DNA of 64,000 nt from Shewanella xiamenensis (GCF_014647135.1 NZ_BMOP01000015.1:1-64000); one strand, 5' to 3'. Shown: positions 40,296-49,758, numbered from the stretch's first letter. Program-made: numbers and translations. The notes: generated from the sequence alone by a model not told the origin.

Positions 40296-41588
40296 TTACA
40301 TCAAAGCTTTTTCCAGCGCCTGCGAAACATCGGCGATAATATCGTCGATATGTTCAATGCCGACGGAAATACGAATGAGATCTTCAGACACCCCAGCTCT
40401 AGCAAGTTCATTCGCATCGAGTTGTCTGTGAGTAGTGCTGGCAGGATGACAGGCTAACGATTTCGCATCACCAATGTTCACTAAGCGCAAAACCATCTTC
40501 AGGCCGTCGATAAACTTGCCACCCGCAATTTTCCCTTCCTCAGGTGTAGCCGCTTTAATGCCAAAACTGATGATCCCAGACGCTTTACCGCCAGTGATTT
40601 TTTCGCAATTCTCACGGAAAGGGCTACTTGGTAGCGCACCATAATTAACCCAACTTACCGAAGGATGCAGTATCAAATACTCGGCTAACGCGAGCGCATT
40701 AGCACAGTGACGTTCCATACGCAGACTCAGCGTTTCAAGTCCTTGTAACAACAGGAATGCACTGTGGGGTGAAAGTGCCGCCCCCGTATTACGCAGCGGC
40801 ACCACACGGCAACGTCCGATAAAGGCCGCGGGGCCAAAGGCTTCGGTGTAGACCACACCGTGGTAGGAAGGATCGGCCTGATTTAGCAAGGAAAAACGTT
40901 CTTTATTCGCCACCCAATCGAATTTACCCGAATCAATAATCACACCGCCAATGGTTGTACCATGGCCGCCAATGTATTTAGTGAGGGAATGAATAACGAT
41001 ATCGGCACCATGCTCAAATGGACGACATAGGACTGGCGTGGCGACAGTGTTATCGACAATTAAAGGCACACCATGTTTATGGGCAATCTCGGCTAAACGT
41101 TTAAGGTCGACAATATTACCGGCGGGGTTACCGATAGACTCACAAAATAACGCCTTGGTTTTGGCATCGATTAAAGCTTCAAGTCCTTCAAAATCATCAA
41201 AGGCCGCCATCCGCACTTCGACTCCTTGGCGCGGAAGCGTATGGGCAAACAAATTGTAAGTACCGCCATAGAGCTGGCTGGTGCTGACGATATTATCGCC
41301 AACCTGAGTTAGAGCTTGAATCGCATAGGTAATAGCCGCCATGCCAGACGCCACAGCAAGCGCACCGATCCCGCCTTCAATGGCGGCAAGACGCTGCTCA
41401 AGTACGCTGGTCGTTGGGTTCATAATCCGCGTATAAATATTGCCAGCGACTTTTAAGTCAAATAAATCAGCACCATGCTGGGTATCATCGAAGGTATAGG
41501 ACGTCGTTTGATAAATAGGTACCGCAGCAGCTTTAGTCGTTGCCTCAGACTCATATCCGTGGTGTAACGCCAGTGATTCAAGTTTCAT
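40296..41588 (-). CDS. metY: O-acetylhomoserine sulfhydrylase/aminocarboxypropyltransferase
   Basis: PLP enzyme making homocysteine from O-acetylhomoserine and sulfide, or a closely related Cys/Met-metabolism reaction. The 430 residues carry the PLP lysine in HSLTKYIGGHGT, plus YTRIMNPTTSVLEQRLAALE-type family motifs. ATG 41588 is chosen because AAGGAAG lies 6-7 nt upstream. A MetJ-like site is present about 130-145 bp upstream, consistent with methionine repression. Confidence 0.93.
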   Translation of the reverse strand: MKLESLALHHGYESEATTKAAAVPIYQTTSYTFDDTQHGADLFDLKVAGNIYTRIMNPTTSVLEQRLAAIEGGIGALAVASGMAAITYAIQALTQVGDNIVSTSQLYGGTYNLFAHTLPRQGVEVRMAAFDDFEGLEALIDAKTKALFCESIGNPAGNIVDLKRLAEIAHKHGVPLIVDNTVATPVLCRPFEHGADIVIHSLTKYIGGHGTTIGGVIIDSGKFDWVANKERFSLLNQADPSYHGVVYTEAFGPAAFIGRCRVVPLRNTGAALSPHSAFLLLQGLETLSLRMERHCANALALAEYLILHPSVSWVNYGALPSSPFRENCEKITGGKASGIISFGIKAATPEEGKIAGGKFIDGLKMVLRLVNIGDAKSLACHPASTTHRQLDANELARAGVSEDLIRISVGIEHIDDIIADVSQALEKALM

Positions 41589-41718
41589 TTTTGCTTCCTT
41601 CCCCTGAAAAATTCCCAACCATTGCGCCTAAGCCAACACAAACATTGGGGGCACTTTGCGAAAATAGACACTAAAACCGCACAAGATTTGTGCACTGCAC
41701 CCAAGCTACCAGACGGCC

Positions 41719-41734
41719 ATCTAGAAGTCTAAAC
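41719..41734 (-). promoter_or_regulatory. MetJ-like operator upstream of metY
   Basis: ATCTAGAAGTCTAAAC matches tandem MetJ boxes (GTCTAGACGTCTAGAC) at 13 of 16 positions; a further AGAC lies at 41711-41714. Same motif type as the stronger site at 48083. Confidence 0.65.
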
Positions 41735-41834
41735 ATTTTTATACATAGTGCTTTAAAATTTAACAGCTGCAATTAAAGAACAAGTATTTTGAGTAAAATA
41801 AGTTTTACCCAGTTATCCGTTATTATATTGTTAT

Positions 41835-41853
41835 TAATATGACAATCATTTTC
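41835..41853 (+). promoter_or_regulatory. Fur-like box upstream of the small ORF/GreA-like pair
   Basis: TAATATGACAATCATTTTC matches the Fur consensus at 14 of 19 positions, about 115-130 bp before the GTG of the 36-residue ORF. A possible -10 (TAATAT) overlaps it. The region is between divergent genes; distance to metY (about 250 bp) makes the plus-strand genes the likelier targets. Confidence 0.5.
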
Positions 41854-41965
41854 AGGCTTGCTTTATTTTTTTAGTTGGCCTATGGTATGGACAGTTTATT
41901 AGTCATTAATCATTAACCCTGTTAGATGATTAATTTAATCTTAAATTTATATGGAGATGTAGCCT

Positions 41966-42076
41966 GTGTTAAAAAATGCATTTTCATTACTCAGACTTAA
42001 GTCAGCTTGGTTAACTCTGAATACACTTGATTATTTATCCCGCGCGGCACGCCTGTCTCTTAAATTCCCAGTTTAA
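41966..42076 (+). CDS. Small ORF of 36 codons, basic amphipathic peptide
   Basis: GTG at 41966 is preceded by GGAG at 41953-41956. The peptide starts MLKNAFSLLRLKSAW and ends ARLSLKFPV; it is basic and amphipathic, with no cysteine. Not recognised. A strong hairpin GCCGAGTGC-TACTC-GCACTCGGC follows the stop (42077-42099) but has no T-run. It lies downstream of a Fur-like box and upstream of a GreA/GreB-like gene. Confidence 0.5.
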   Translation: MLKNAFSLLRLKSAWLTLNTLDYLSRAARLSLKFPV

Positions 42077-42181
42077 GCCGAGTGCTACTCGCACTCGGCA
42101 TCTGATTACCCACATTTCAATTTATTGCTCCTATTTTTATGCTGGGGCTTAGCTGTTATCTAGCTCATATTTGGGGTAGCT

Positions 42182-42580
42182 ATGTTTTATTCTTTTTTTA
42201 GTAATCTATTTCAGTCTTTTATGTTGAAAACAGAAACCTATTACTTGCAAAACAGTTTTAATGCCTCATTACGCCCCACCGCACTGGCGGCGGTGATAGC
42301 AAAGCTCGATCAACTTAAAAGTGAAGAAACCCTAGATAAAGTAACCGTTGGGCGTGAAGTGCTCCTCGTTAATCAACAGGATCAGCAGGAGTATCGTATA
42401 GAACTGGTATACCCACCTAGACACAAACCAAGAGCGGGTCACTACTCTGTCATTTCCGATTTAGGTGTGAGCTTACTGGGCCGTACCAAAGGTGAATATG
42501 CTGAGGTAAATATTTTAGGTAAACCTGTGCTGTTTATGGTGAAGGATATTTCCCTTAGCAAGAGACAACCTAAAAATTAA
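42182..42580 (+). CDS. GreA/GreB C-terminal domain protein (Rnk-like)
   Basis: 132 residues. The C-terminal half (about 55-125: VGREVLLVN…YRIELVYPP…YSVISDLGVSLLGRTKGEYAEV) matches the FKBP-like C-terminal domain of GreA/GreB and Rnk, which binds RNA polymerase near the secondary channel. The N-terminal half is short and lacks the acidic coiled-coil finger needed for transcript cleavage, so it is not a Gre cleavage factor. Likely an RNA polymerase-associated regulator; role unknown. Confidence 0.75.
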   Translation: MFYSFFSNLFQSFMLKTETYYLQNSFNASLRPTALAAVIAKLDQLKSEETLDKVTVGREVLLVNQQDQQEYRIELVYPPRHKPRAGHYSVISDLGVSLLGRTKGEYAEVNILGKPVLFMVKDISLSKRQPKN

Positions 42581-42606
42581 CGGAAAAAAAATAACAACTT
42601 TAGAAT

Positions 42607-42643
42607 AAAGCATGTTCAAATTTCAGTGGCAACATGCTTTTAG
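42607..42643 (+). terminator. Probable terminator of the GreA/B-like gene
   Basis: AAAGCATGTT and AACATGCTTT form a 10 bp stem with a 14 nt loop and a short T-run. The remainder of 42644-42951 shows nothing identifiable. Confidence 0.6.
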
Positions 42644-42951
42644 GTCGCTATTTGCGGCGGCATCTAGCACAGGCATAAAAATATATTGGAGGATACGATT
42701 TTGAAGTTATTTACTGGCCGCGAAATGAATTAATAGCAGAGAGCTAACACTTACTCCTCTTAAAAACTTACTAAGTATGGCAGCGCTTATGTAGAAACCA
42801 TAAAGAGGTCAAAGTGTTTTATCTCGCTCAGAATGCTTTAAATTATTCAAATTTATCGATAGATTAATTTGAACTAACTGTCGGTGAGAATGCGGCGCTA
42901 CACTCGATAGTTTGACTTTACTTAATCTCATTTTAGTTAGGAGTATTTTCC

Positions 42952-43041
42952 ATGAGTAAAGAAAAAGCGAAAAAACCGCCGATGAAAACCTTAAAAGAGA
43001 AGCGACAGGATAAGCGGAATCGCCAAAAAGCCTCCGATTAA
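42952..43041 (+). CDS. Small basic protein of 29 residues
   Basis: ATG 42952 follows AGGAG by 8 nt. The product (MSKEKAKKPPMKTLKEKRQ…) is almost entirely Lys, Arg and polar residues. Similar very short Lys-rich proteins occur in other gammaproteobacteria. A clear terminator follows. Possibly a nucleic-acid- or ribosome-associated peptide; function unknown. Confidence 0.65.
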   Translation: MSKEKAKKPPMKTLKEKRQDKRNRQKASD

Positions 43042-43082
43042 TGCCTGTTATAAAAATCCCTTAAATCCTCTCTTTTATGACA

Positions 43083-43113
43083 TAGGGTGCGGCAATAGCC
43101 GCGCCCTATTTTT
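43083..43113 (+). terminator. Terminator of the 29-residue basic protein gene
   Basis: TAGGGTGCGGC-AATA-GCCGCGCCCTA hairpin followed by TTTTT; it abuts the stop codon of the convergent AraC-type gene. Confidence 0.85.
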
Positions 43114-43888
43114 ATGCCAGCTGGCGGCGATATTGCTCGGGTGAGTATTGAGCATATTTTTTAAACATCACAATATAGGGTGAAGTTTGGTTATAGCCCA
43201 ATGTCAGGGCAACTTCTTTGATTGATAAGCCTTCACGTAGCAATTGCAACGAATAAATAAACTTATGCCGCTGACGCAATTCAGTAAAACTCATTCCAAG
43301 GCGGTCTTGGCAACGCCGAGCGAGTGTGCGTTCTGTGGTATGTAATTCACTCGCCCAGCTTTTAAGACTTATTTGACTGGCTGGCTCGAGTTCAAGTTGC
43401 TGCAAAATAGGTTGCAACAGTTTATCGGTACTCGAAGGCAAAAATTGTGGCTGCGCCTGACCTAAGATTAACTGGTCAATTAACACCTCAACCAAACGTT
43501 TATCCGCATCCGTTTGTGCAACACGCACCTGTCGCTGGCGGAGATCGTTCACTATTGCCTGCGCTATCGGCGTCACCACAAGTAAACAAGTTTCATCAGG
43601 AAAAACCTGCGCCCGACTGGCAACAATATTCAATGAGCAGTAATGGATACTGCGGCGGGTGTAACTCTCATGCTCTACGCCTGCTGGCACCCAAATCGCA
43701 TATTGGGATGGCGACAAAAATCGTTGTCCAGCCGCATGCAACTCCATAATGCCACCGCTGATCAGCTGTAATTGCCCCCAAATGTGGCTATGTTTTGGTG
43801 TAATGGTATTGGGCAGAAAGGCTTCATAGTTGAAGAAAATATCTGCCACTGGCGCTTGCTCAGAATTAAGTGGATGGTAAATAGGGTG
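43112..43888 (-). CDS. AraC family transcriptional regulator with cupin sensor
   Basis: 258 residues: an N-terminal AraC-type cupin (ITPKHSHIWGQLQLISGG, AIWVPAGVEHESY) and a C-terminal double HTH (SLKSWASELHTTERTLARRCQDRLGMSFTELRQ; LSIKEVALTLGYNQTSPYIVMFKKY). It is divergent from an EamA exporter, so probably controls it, as is common for such pairs. ATG 43888 has AGGAG 4 nt upstream; an ATG at 43921 is an alternative. Confidence 0.9.
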   Translation of the reverse strand, partial: HPIYHPLNSEQAPVADIFFNYEAFLPNTITPKHSHIWGQLQLISGGIMELHAAGQRFLSPSQYAIWVPAGVEHESYTRRSIHYCSLNIVASRAQVFPDETCLLVVTPIAQAIVNDLRQRQVRVAQTDADKRLVEVLIDQLILGQAQPQFLPSSTDKLLQPILQQLELEPASQISLKSWASELHTTERTLARRCQDRLGMSFTELRQRHKFIYSLQLLREGLSIKEVALTLGYNQTSPYIVMFKKYAQYSPEQYRRQLA

Positions 43889-44077
43889 CATCGTACTCCT
43901 AAAACTCGACTTTACATCCAATCAAAACATCGATTGATGCGGTGGTTGTCTATTGAGGAACTGACATTGTCTTTTAAGCAATATTTATATCATAAAAGAC
44001 CAGCAATAATAGCGACTATCTATGACAGCACGTTTGCCACTTGGCATCGGCTCGTTTCCCCCAATGAAGACTGACCT

Positions 44078-44968
44078 ATGTTGTATTTATTTCCACTACT
44101 CGCCGTAATGATTTGGGCGGGTAACGCCATTGTTAACAAACTTTCCTTTGGAATTATCGCCCCTGAAGCCATTGCCTTTTATCGCTGGTTTTTTGCCATG
44201 CTTGTGCTTACCCCTTTTATGCTCAAACCCGTCTTGAAAAAACGTAGAACAATCATTCCTCTGCTACCGAAATTAGCAACCTTAGCCGCCTTAGGAATGG
44301 TATTAAATCAGGGCCTTGCCTATTTTGCCGCCGCGACAACAACCGCCACCAATATGGCATTAATCAACTCGATAGTACCTATGATAAGCCTGTTTTTGGC
44401 GGTACCTTTACTCAAGCAAAAGCTCTCGCCATTAGTTTTTGCTGGCAGCCTAATCTCACTGCTGGGCTTAGTGTTTATGCTAAGCCACGGGGATATGGCT
44501 AATCTGGCGATAGGGGTTACTGAGGGGGATTTATTATTACTTATCAGTGCGTTTGTTTACGCCCTTTATGGGGTACTGCTAAAACGCTGGCAGCTACCGA
44601 TATCGACGTGGGAATCAGTGTATATTCAGGGCATTATCGCTGTGTTGATGTTAACTCCGCTGCTGTTTAGTGCACCAAGCGTCACGATTAGCAGCCAAGC
44701 TGCACCACTTATTGTGTACGCCGCCCTTGGTGCATCACTCATCGCCCCTTGGGCGTGGATTAATGGCATTAGCAAATTGGGCGCCGAACGCACCAGTATT
44801 TTCTTCAATCTAATGCCAATTCTGGCGGCTATATTTGCGGCGATAATCTTAAATGAGACCTTAGCCGTTTATCACTACCTTGGCGGTTCAATGGTTATCT
44901 TGGGGGTAATGTTAGTGCAGATAAAGCCCAAACCTAAAATATCAGCCCTAAGCGCCTGTGCTGATTAA
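44078..44968 (+). CDS. EamA/DMT family transporter
   Basis: 296 residues with about ten membrane helices in two EamA repeats (VMIWAGNAIVNKLSFG; AFVYALYGVLLKRW). Likely exporter of a small metabolite, controlled by the divergent AraC-type regulator 190 bp away. Substrate unknown. Confidence 0.88.
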   Translation: MLYLFPLLAVMIWAGNAIVNKLSFGIIAPEAIAFYRWFFAMLVLTPFMLKPVLKKRRTIIPLLPKLATLAALGMVLNQGLAYFAAATTTATNMALINSIVPMISLFLAVPLLKQKLSPLVFAGSLISLLGLVFMLSHGDMANLAIGVTEGDLLLLISAFVYALYGVLLKRWQLPISTWESVYIQGIIAVLMLTPLLFSAPSVTISSQAAPLIVYAALGASLIAPWAWINGISKLGAERTSIFFNLMPILAAIFAAIILNETLAVYHYLGGSMVILGVMLVQIKPKPKISALSACAD

Positions 44969-44979
44969 ATCGACTCAAT

Positions 44980-45002
44980 AGCCCCATATCAGTGGGGCTT
45001 TC
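44980..45002 (+). terminator. Hairpin after the EamA gene
   Basis: AGCCCCA-TATCAG-TGGGGCT stem followed by a short TTTCC; weak T-run. Confidence 0.55.
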
Positions 45003-45102
45003 CTACGATGATTCTCCTTAATTTTCTGTTGTTACTGCAAACCACAAAATAGCGACTAAGCTATTTAATAAGCAATTTTGTCAGTACGTTATGGAGTACC
45101 CT

Positions 45103-46734
45103 ATGTTTAATAGTATTCGAGTAAAGTTTTCGCTGATGTTTGCCATTATGGCGACCGCCTTGATCGTTATGGCAATTACTGATGCTATGCAAAGCCGCTC
45201 AACCCTTAAGCAAATGCAGGAGTTTAGTCAGTTATTTAATCCTGCGATTTCAGCCATTCTCAACGCTGACCGCGATCTCTACCAAGCACAGCTAAGTGAA
45301 GAAGTGTTACTCAGATCCGATCTGGGTAGTGACAGCCGTAAAAGCGAAATAGATAACTGGCAAGAGAATGTCGATCAGGCCCGCGATCGAATGGGGGAGT
45401 TTAAAAAACTCTTGCAGGATCATACCCAAGTATTGCAATCCACCAATGGCTTTGAAGCACAGTTTTCGCTCTGGTATCAAGCCTCATCTGACGTGATAAA
45501 TGCAGTAAAAAATAGTCAGTTCGACCTAGCAAGACAACTACACGAAAGCAAATCCAAAAAAGAGTTTAAAGCCCTAAGAAACATCTACAATGCCGCAGGT
45601 GAAGCCGCCGACAATCGCGTTAAAGAACTGGATTTACAAGCCACCGAGCAGGCTACAGCCCAAACTCAAATGTCAGTTACGATAGCTACGCTTGTCGCTA
45701 TTGTCGCCCTCGTGATTGCCTACTTTGGCCCTAAGATTATTGTCAACGCGATTCAAGACATTACTAATAGAATTAATGACATAGTCGATGGCGATGGCAA
45801 CTTAACCCAACGAATTCCTATCACTCGCCAAGATGAAATTGGCGAACTGGCCAATGCTTTTAACTTGTTCGTTGCCCAGCTGCAACAGATGGTAATCGCC
45901 ATTATCAGTCAAACCAAAGATGTGAGCCATACCGTTGAAAACCTAGCGACTAAATCAGCTACCACCATAGGGATCAGCCACGAGCAGGAACAATTTGTCG
46001 ACACCATAGTTACAGCCGTAAATGAAATGAGTGCCGCGGTAAGGGAAGTGGCCAGCAACGCCCTGCATACTGCTACCGAAATCACTAAGGTCAATGATCA
46101 GACTATTGAGGGGAAAAAAATCCTGACGCAATCGGTGCATCATATTCAGCAATTGTCTGAATCGGTTAAAAATGCAGTCGCTGTTATCGAAAAGCTCTCC
46201 GTCAACTCCGCTAACATTGCCTCGGTACTGGATGTGATCCGCTCAATTGCGGAGCAAACTAATCTGCTCGCTCTTAATGCTGCCATTGAGGCTGCTCGTG
46301 CTGGTGAACAAGGGCGTGGTTTTGCGGTGGTCGCCGATGAAGTACGTACTCTGGCGAGTCGTACCGAAACGTCGACTCAAGATATTCAGAGCATGATCGA
46401 AGAATTACAGCGGGGCGTTAATGATGCGGTGAAGAGTATTGAATCAGGCGCCAGCCTCACCCATTCGACGGTTACCCTTGCCAGTCAGACACAAGATGCC
46501 TTAGATCAGATCCTAAATTCCACTTCTAAAGTCAGTGAGATGTCGACTCAAACCGCGACCGCAACAGAAGAACAAACCCACGTCACTGAGGAAATCAATC
46601 GTAACTTGACTGAACTGTCTGATAAAACAAGATATTGCAATATGGTGATCCAAGAAACACAGCAAATAGTGGTCAATACCCGAGCCATTTGTAGCAATCT
46701 ACAAAAAGAAGTCTCGCGCTTTAAAGTCGCTTAA
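45103..46734 (+). CDS. Methyl-accepting chemotaxis protein with four-helix-bundle sensor
   Basis: 543 residues: an N-terminal helix, a periplasmic segment of about 170 residues predicted as a four-helix bundle, a second helix (about 195-215), HAMP ([28 protein letters not shown]), and the signalling domain with tip [24 protein letters not shown] 45103 is chosen over an ATG four codons upstream because GGAG lies 7 nt before it. No CheR pentapeptide. Ligand unknown. Confidence 0.93.
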   Translation: MFNSIRVKFSLMFAIMATALIVMAITDAMQSRSTLKQMQEFSQLFNPAISAILNADRDLYQAQLSEEVLLRSDLGSDSRKSEIDNWQENVDQARDRMGEFKKLLQDHTQVLQSTNGFEAQFSLWYQASSDVINAVKNSQFDLARQLHESKSKKEFKALRNIYNAAGEAADNRVKELDLQATEQATAQTQMSVTIATLVAIVALVIAYFGPKIIVNAIQDITNRINDIVDGDGNLTQRIPITRQDEIGELANAFNLFVAQLQQMVIAIISQTKDVSHTVENLATKSATTIGISHEQEQFVDTIVTAVNEMSAAVREVASNALHTATEITKVNDQTIEGKKILTQSVHHIQQLSESVKNAVAVIEKLSVNSANIASVLDVIRSIAEQTNLLALNAAIEAARAGEQGRGFAVVADEVRTLASRTETSTQDIQSMIEELQRGVNDAVKSIESGASLTHSTVTLASQTQDALDQILNSTSKVSEMSTQTATATEEQTHVTEEINRNLTELSDKTRYCNMVIQETQQIVVNTRAICSNLQKEVSRFKVA

Positions 46735-46828
46735 AGAGAGGCATTTGAGATACTAGCCAAGCCTAAAAGGATTGGCCAGTTTTTATTTAAAACAATGGCT
46801 TGGTACCGAGCATGTTTAAATATAACGG

Positions 46829-47668
46829 TTAACAGACTAACTGGCCGCCGAGCTGATTAATTTTATCTTTTGCAGCTTTAGCTGAAAGATAACCAGCCAC
46901 CTTAGTTAGTGCATCTGCACGCCATGCGAAAGGCGCTTGAACGCTAACAACACGCTCATTAGACGCATCAAAGCTCATCATATCGACATTACCTGTCGGC
47001 AGTAATAATGCTGGACAACCTAGGCTCAATTGCTGCGAAACTCGTGAGCTTGCCAGAGCCATATTGCGGACTGTTATCTTCTGGCTTAATCCATTTGAGC
47101 CTCGACAAAGCACATCCAAGGAGGCAGAACCAAATACTCGCAAGTCCCCTCCCGCATTGACCCAACCACCAGAAACCCCTGCACGACGTAACTCACTTAC
47201 TGCCATATCAACCGCATACCCCTTGGCGATACCGTCAAAAGTAACAATTAATGGCCGAGCTAACCGCGCTTGGTTCCCTTTAATTTCAATATCTTGCCAA
47301 TCGCCCTGCAAAAGTAGCGGCATACCAAGGTAGCAAGGTAACGCCCCGCGAGACATCATTTCACCACCAATGGTGCAATTAAATAAGTTGTCGCTAGCTT
47401 TACCAAACCACTTGGCTAATTTAAATACCCTTAGACTATCTTGGCTTAGGGTGACCCAATGGCCAGGCTGACGGTTTAGAAGATTTAACTCACTATCTTG
47501 CTGATGAAAACTTAATAAACGTCCAATTTGTGCAATGCGAGAAAAAGCCGCAGTAATCGCAGCTTGAATGGCTTGCTCATCGAGTGTTGGTTGGCTGGGT
47601 TCTTCAACTACCGATTCGACTGCAATTTCAATTAACGTGCCCAGTAATGGCTTAGCTCTTCGTATCAC
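46829..47668 (-). CDS. ApbE-family FAD:protein FMN transferase without signal peptide
   Basis: 279 residues with ApbE motifs: KPLLGTLIEIAV (in place of the usual MGT motif), SFHQQDSELNLLNRQ, FDGIAKGYAVDMAV, GGWVNAGGDLRVFG and RADALTKVAGYLS. The frame opens at a GTG with no ribosome site, and a TAA lies in frame about 35 nt upstream, so no export signal can be encoded. It may act in the cytoplasm or be a decayed copy. The canonical, exported apbE is at 22753-23811. Confidence 0.75.
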   Translation of the reverse strand: MIRRAKPLLGTLIEIAVESVVEEPSQPTLDEQAIQAAITAAFSRIAQIGRLLSFHQQDSELNLLNRQPGHWVTLSQDSLRVFKLAKWFGKASDNLFNCTIGGEMMSRGALPCYLGMPLLLQGDWQDIEIKGNQARLARPLIVTFDGIAKGYAVDMAVSELRRAGVSGGWVNAGGDLRVFGSASLDVLCRGSNGLSQKITVRNMALASSRVSQQLSLGCPALLLPTGNVDMMSFDASNERVVSVQAPFAWRADALTKVAGYLSAKAAKDKINQLGGQLVC

Positions 47669-48082
47669 GATGCTGCTGGCTATGTGAGGTGTGGATGAAG
47701 GATCACCGTTTTACCGCATCTGGTTACTAACAGCAAGAGTGGCATTAGTATGTTATGCGAAAAGATACCCGCAAAATTAAAATGTTAAAAACTAACATAA
47801 CTCCTCACACTCTCAGCACGTAGTACTTTGTCAAAAACAACAGAAAACCCAATAACACCGAATCGTACACCAACTTAAGATCCACTAAACTGTATCAGCG
47901 GTGGAGGAAGAAATAGCCCTCTATTGCTATATTACTGAGTAATTCACATTTAGCATTGGCTAACAACAACCAGTAAATCATTAACAAAATAGTTTTAATA
48001 TACTGTTTATTAAGATAAAAAATTAAGACGAACCACGATTTAAACCTCTTTTTAACGAACAGATTACAACGGAAGTAAAAAC

Positions 48083-48098
48083 ATCTAGACGTCTAGAT
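48083..48098 (+). promoter_or_regulatory. MetJ operator of the MetT-like carrier
   Basis: ATCTAGACGTCTAGAT is a perfect palindrome and matches two tandem MetJ boxes at 14 of 16 positions. It ends at the first base of the -35 hexamer, so bound MetJ would block the promoter. Confidence 0.9.
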
Positions 48099-48126
48099 TG
48101 ACAGTAAATTGGCAATCCAATATGCT
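48098..48126 (+). promoter_or_regulatory. Sigma-70 promoter of the MetT-like carrier
   Basis: Perfect -35 TTGACA (48098-48103), 17 bp spacer and -10 TATGCT (48121-48126). Expected start near 48133. The rest of the 47669-48097 gene-free stretch shows nothing else. Confidence 0.85.
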
Positions 48127-48230
48127 TGGCACCAAGTTGCTAGGATATGATGCCAAGGCGACATAGATTTAGAGCGAGTTTGACTGCCAAGGAGCACGCA
48201 GACAACCCGCCGAGTAAAAGAGAAATTACA

Positions 48231-49568
48231 TTGAGTCAATCAACCCAAACCACTGCACCGAGTAACACAGCATCATTTGTTGCCCTGTTACCCTTATTCG
48301 TTTTTTTAAGTCTGTTTATTGGCGCAGGCGTCTATTTCCAAAGCCAAGGTGTGGACTTTGCTTTCTATCAATTACCGAGTGTGATTGCTATTCTGCCGGC
48401 CATTATTCTGGCTTTGGTGCTATCAAAGCAAAAATTAAATCAAGCCATTGATACCTTTATTGGTGGAATTGGCCATAGCAATATTATTGCCATGTGTTTA
48501 ATTTACTTGCTGGCTGGCGGCTTTGCGGCGGTAGCGAAAGCCACTGGCGGTGTCGATGCAACCGTAGCCTTAGGTTTATCTCTTATTCCCTCAAACCTAT
48601 TACTGCCAGGCTTTTTTGTGATTGCCGCCTTTATTGCAACGGCCATGGGTACCTCTATGGGCACGATCGCCGCCGTGGCACCTATAGCCTTAGGCGTTGC
48701 CGATCAGGCACAAATTGATTATGCCCTGATGGCCGGCGCCGTGATGTCTGGCGCACTGTTTGGTGATAACCTCTCAATTATTTCGGATACCACGATTGCG
48801 GCCACTCGAACTCAAGGCTGTGATATGAAAGATAAATTCCGCGAGAACCTGATTTTTGCTATCCCAGCTTCACTGCTGACCTTTGTTGCCTTTGTCATCG
48901 CAGGACAAGGACAAGCCGATCTAGCCGCTCAAGATATCGACTTTATTAAGGTGATACCTTACCTGACGATTCTAGTATTAGCAGTTGCAGGACTAAACGT
49001 ATTTGTCGTCTTAACCTTAGGCATACTGCTTGCGGGTGCCACAGGCTTGCTAACGATGGACTATGGCGTAATCCAATTTGGTAAGGATATCTACGCGGGC
49101 TTTAGCAATATGCAGGAAATTTTTATCCTGTCGATGTTAGTCGGTGGTTTAGCCGCGCTGATGCAGCAACAAGGTGGTTTAGCCTTTGTGAGCAAACAGA
49201 TTGAAAAGCTCATCACCCGTTTCTCAAAAGCCCAAGGCGAAGCCTCATGCCGCGCGGCCGAATTAGGGATGGCGGGAATTGTAGCCGTGACCAATAGCTG
49301 CGTTGCTAACAATACGGTATCGATTGTTGTCACTGGTGACATTGCGAAAGATCTCGCAGAAAAACACGGCGTAACACCTAAACGAGCTGCCAGTGTACTC
49401 GATATTTTTGCCTGTATTATCCAAGGGTTAATACCCTATGGTGCACAAGCGCTGTTAATCGCCTCGACATTTAGCATCACACCGCTAGCAGCCGTGTCCC
49501 ATGCATGGTATTGCATGATCCTCGCAGCAGTAGCCATTGCAATTGTCATTTTCCGTAAACGCCACTGA
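48231..49568 (+). CDS. metT: NhaC-family carrier, probable methionine transporter MetT
   Basis: Inner-membrane secondary transporter with about 11 helices, of the NhaC antiporter superfamily (GTSMGTIAAVAPIALG and MSGALFGDNLSIISDTTIAATRTQG are typical). A perfect MetJ operator abuts the promoter, which fits the methionine transporter MetT proposed by comparative genomics for MetJ- or S-box-controlled NhaC proteins. TTG 48231 is favoured because it follows AAAAGAGA and gives a start close to the first helix (445 residues); ATG 48147 lies only about 14 nt from the predicted transcription start and lacks a ribosome site. Substrate is inferred from regulation. Confidence 0.8.
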   Translation: MSQSTQTTAPSNTASFVALLPLFVFLSLFIGAGVYFQSQGVDFAFYQLPSVIAILPAIILALVLSKQKLNQAIDTFIGGIGHSNIIAMCLIYLLAGGFAAVAKATGGVDATVALGLSLIPSNLLLPGFFVIAAFIATAMGTSMGTIAAVAPIALGVADQAQIDYALMAGAVMSGALFGDNLSIISDTTIAATRTQGCDMKDKFRENLIFAIPASLLTFVAFVIAGQGQADLAAQDIDFIKVIPYLTILVLAVAGLNVFVVLTLGILLAGATGLLTMDYGVIQFGKDIYAGFSNMQEIFILSMLVGGLAALMQQQGGLAFVSKQIEKLITRFSKAQGEASCRAAELGMAGIVAVTNSCVANNTVSIVVTGDIAKDLAEKHGVTPKRAASVLDIFACIIQGLIPYGAQALLIASTFSITPLAAVSHAWYCMILAAVAIAIVIFRKRH

Positions 49569-49604
49569 TGTAGTTAAGTATCACAAGGTTTATTGAAAGC
49601 AACA

Positions 49605-49643
49605 CAAAACAAAGGGAGCCACTTGACTGGCTCCCTTTGTTTT
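49605..49643 (+). terminator. Terminator of the MetT-like gene
   Basis: AAAACAAAGGGAGCCA-CTTGAC-TGGCTCCCTTTGTTTT, a perfect 16 bp stem with T4. Confidence 0.95.
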
Positions 49644-49758
49644 AAAGGTTAAATGCAGCGCTATTTAGAATACTTGCCTTCATGAAGGGATTCAGGCAAG
49701 TTACACCCGATTATTCAACCTTGCCCCTTAACCCACACCACTATTCATTAAAAGCCAA

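Noticed and set aside
41589..41965. SAM riboswitch before metY
   Set aside because: No S-box, SAM-II or SAM-IV core features are visible; a MetJ-like site explains methionine control.
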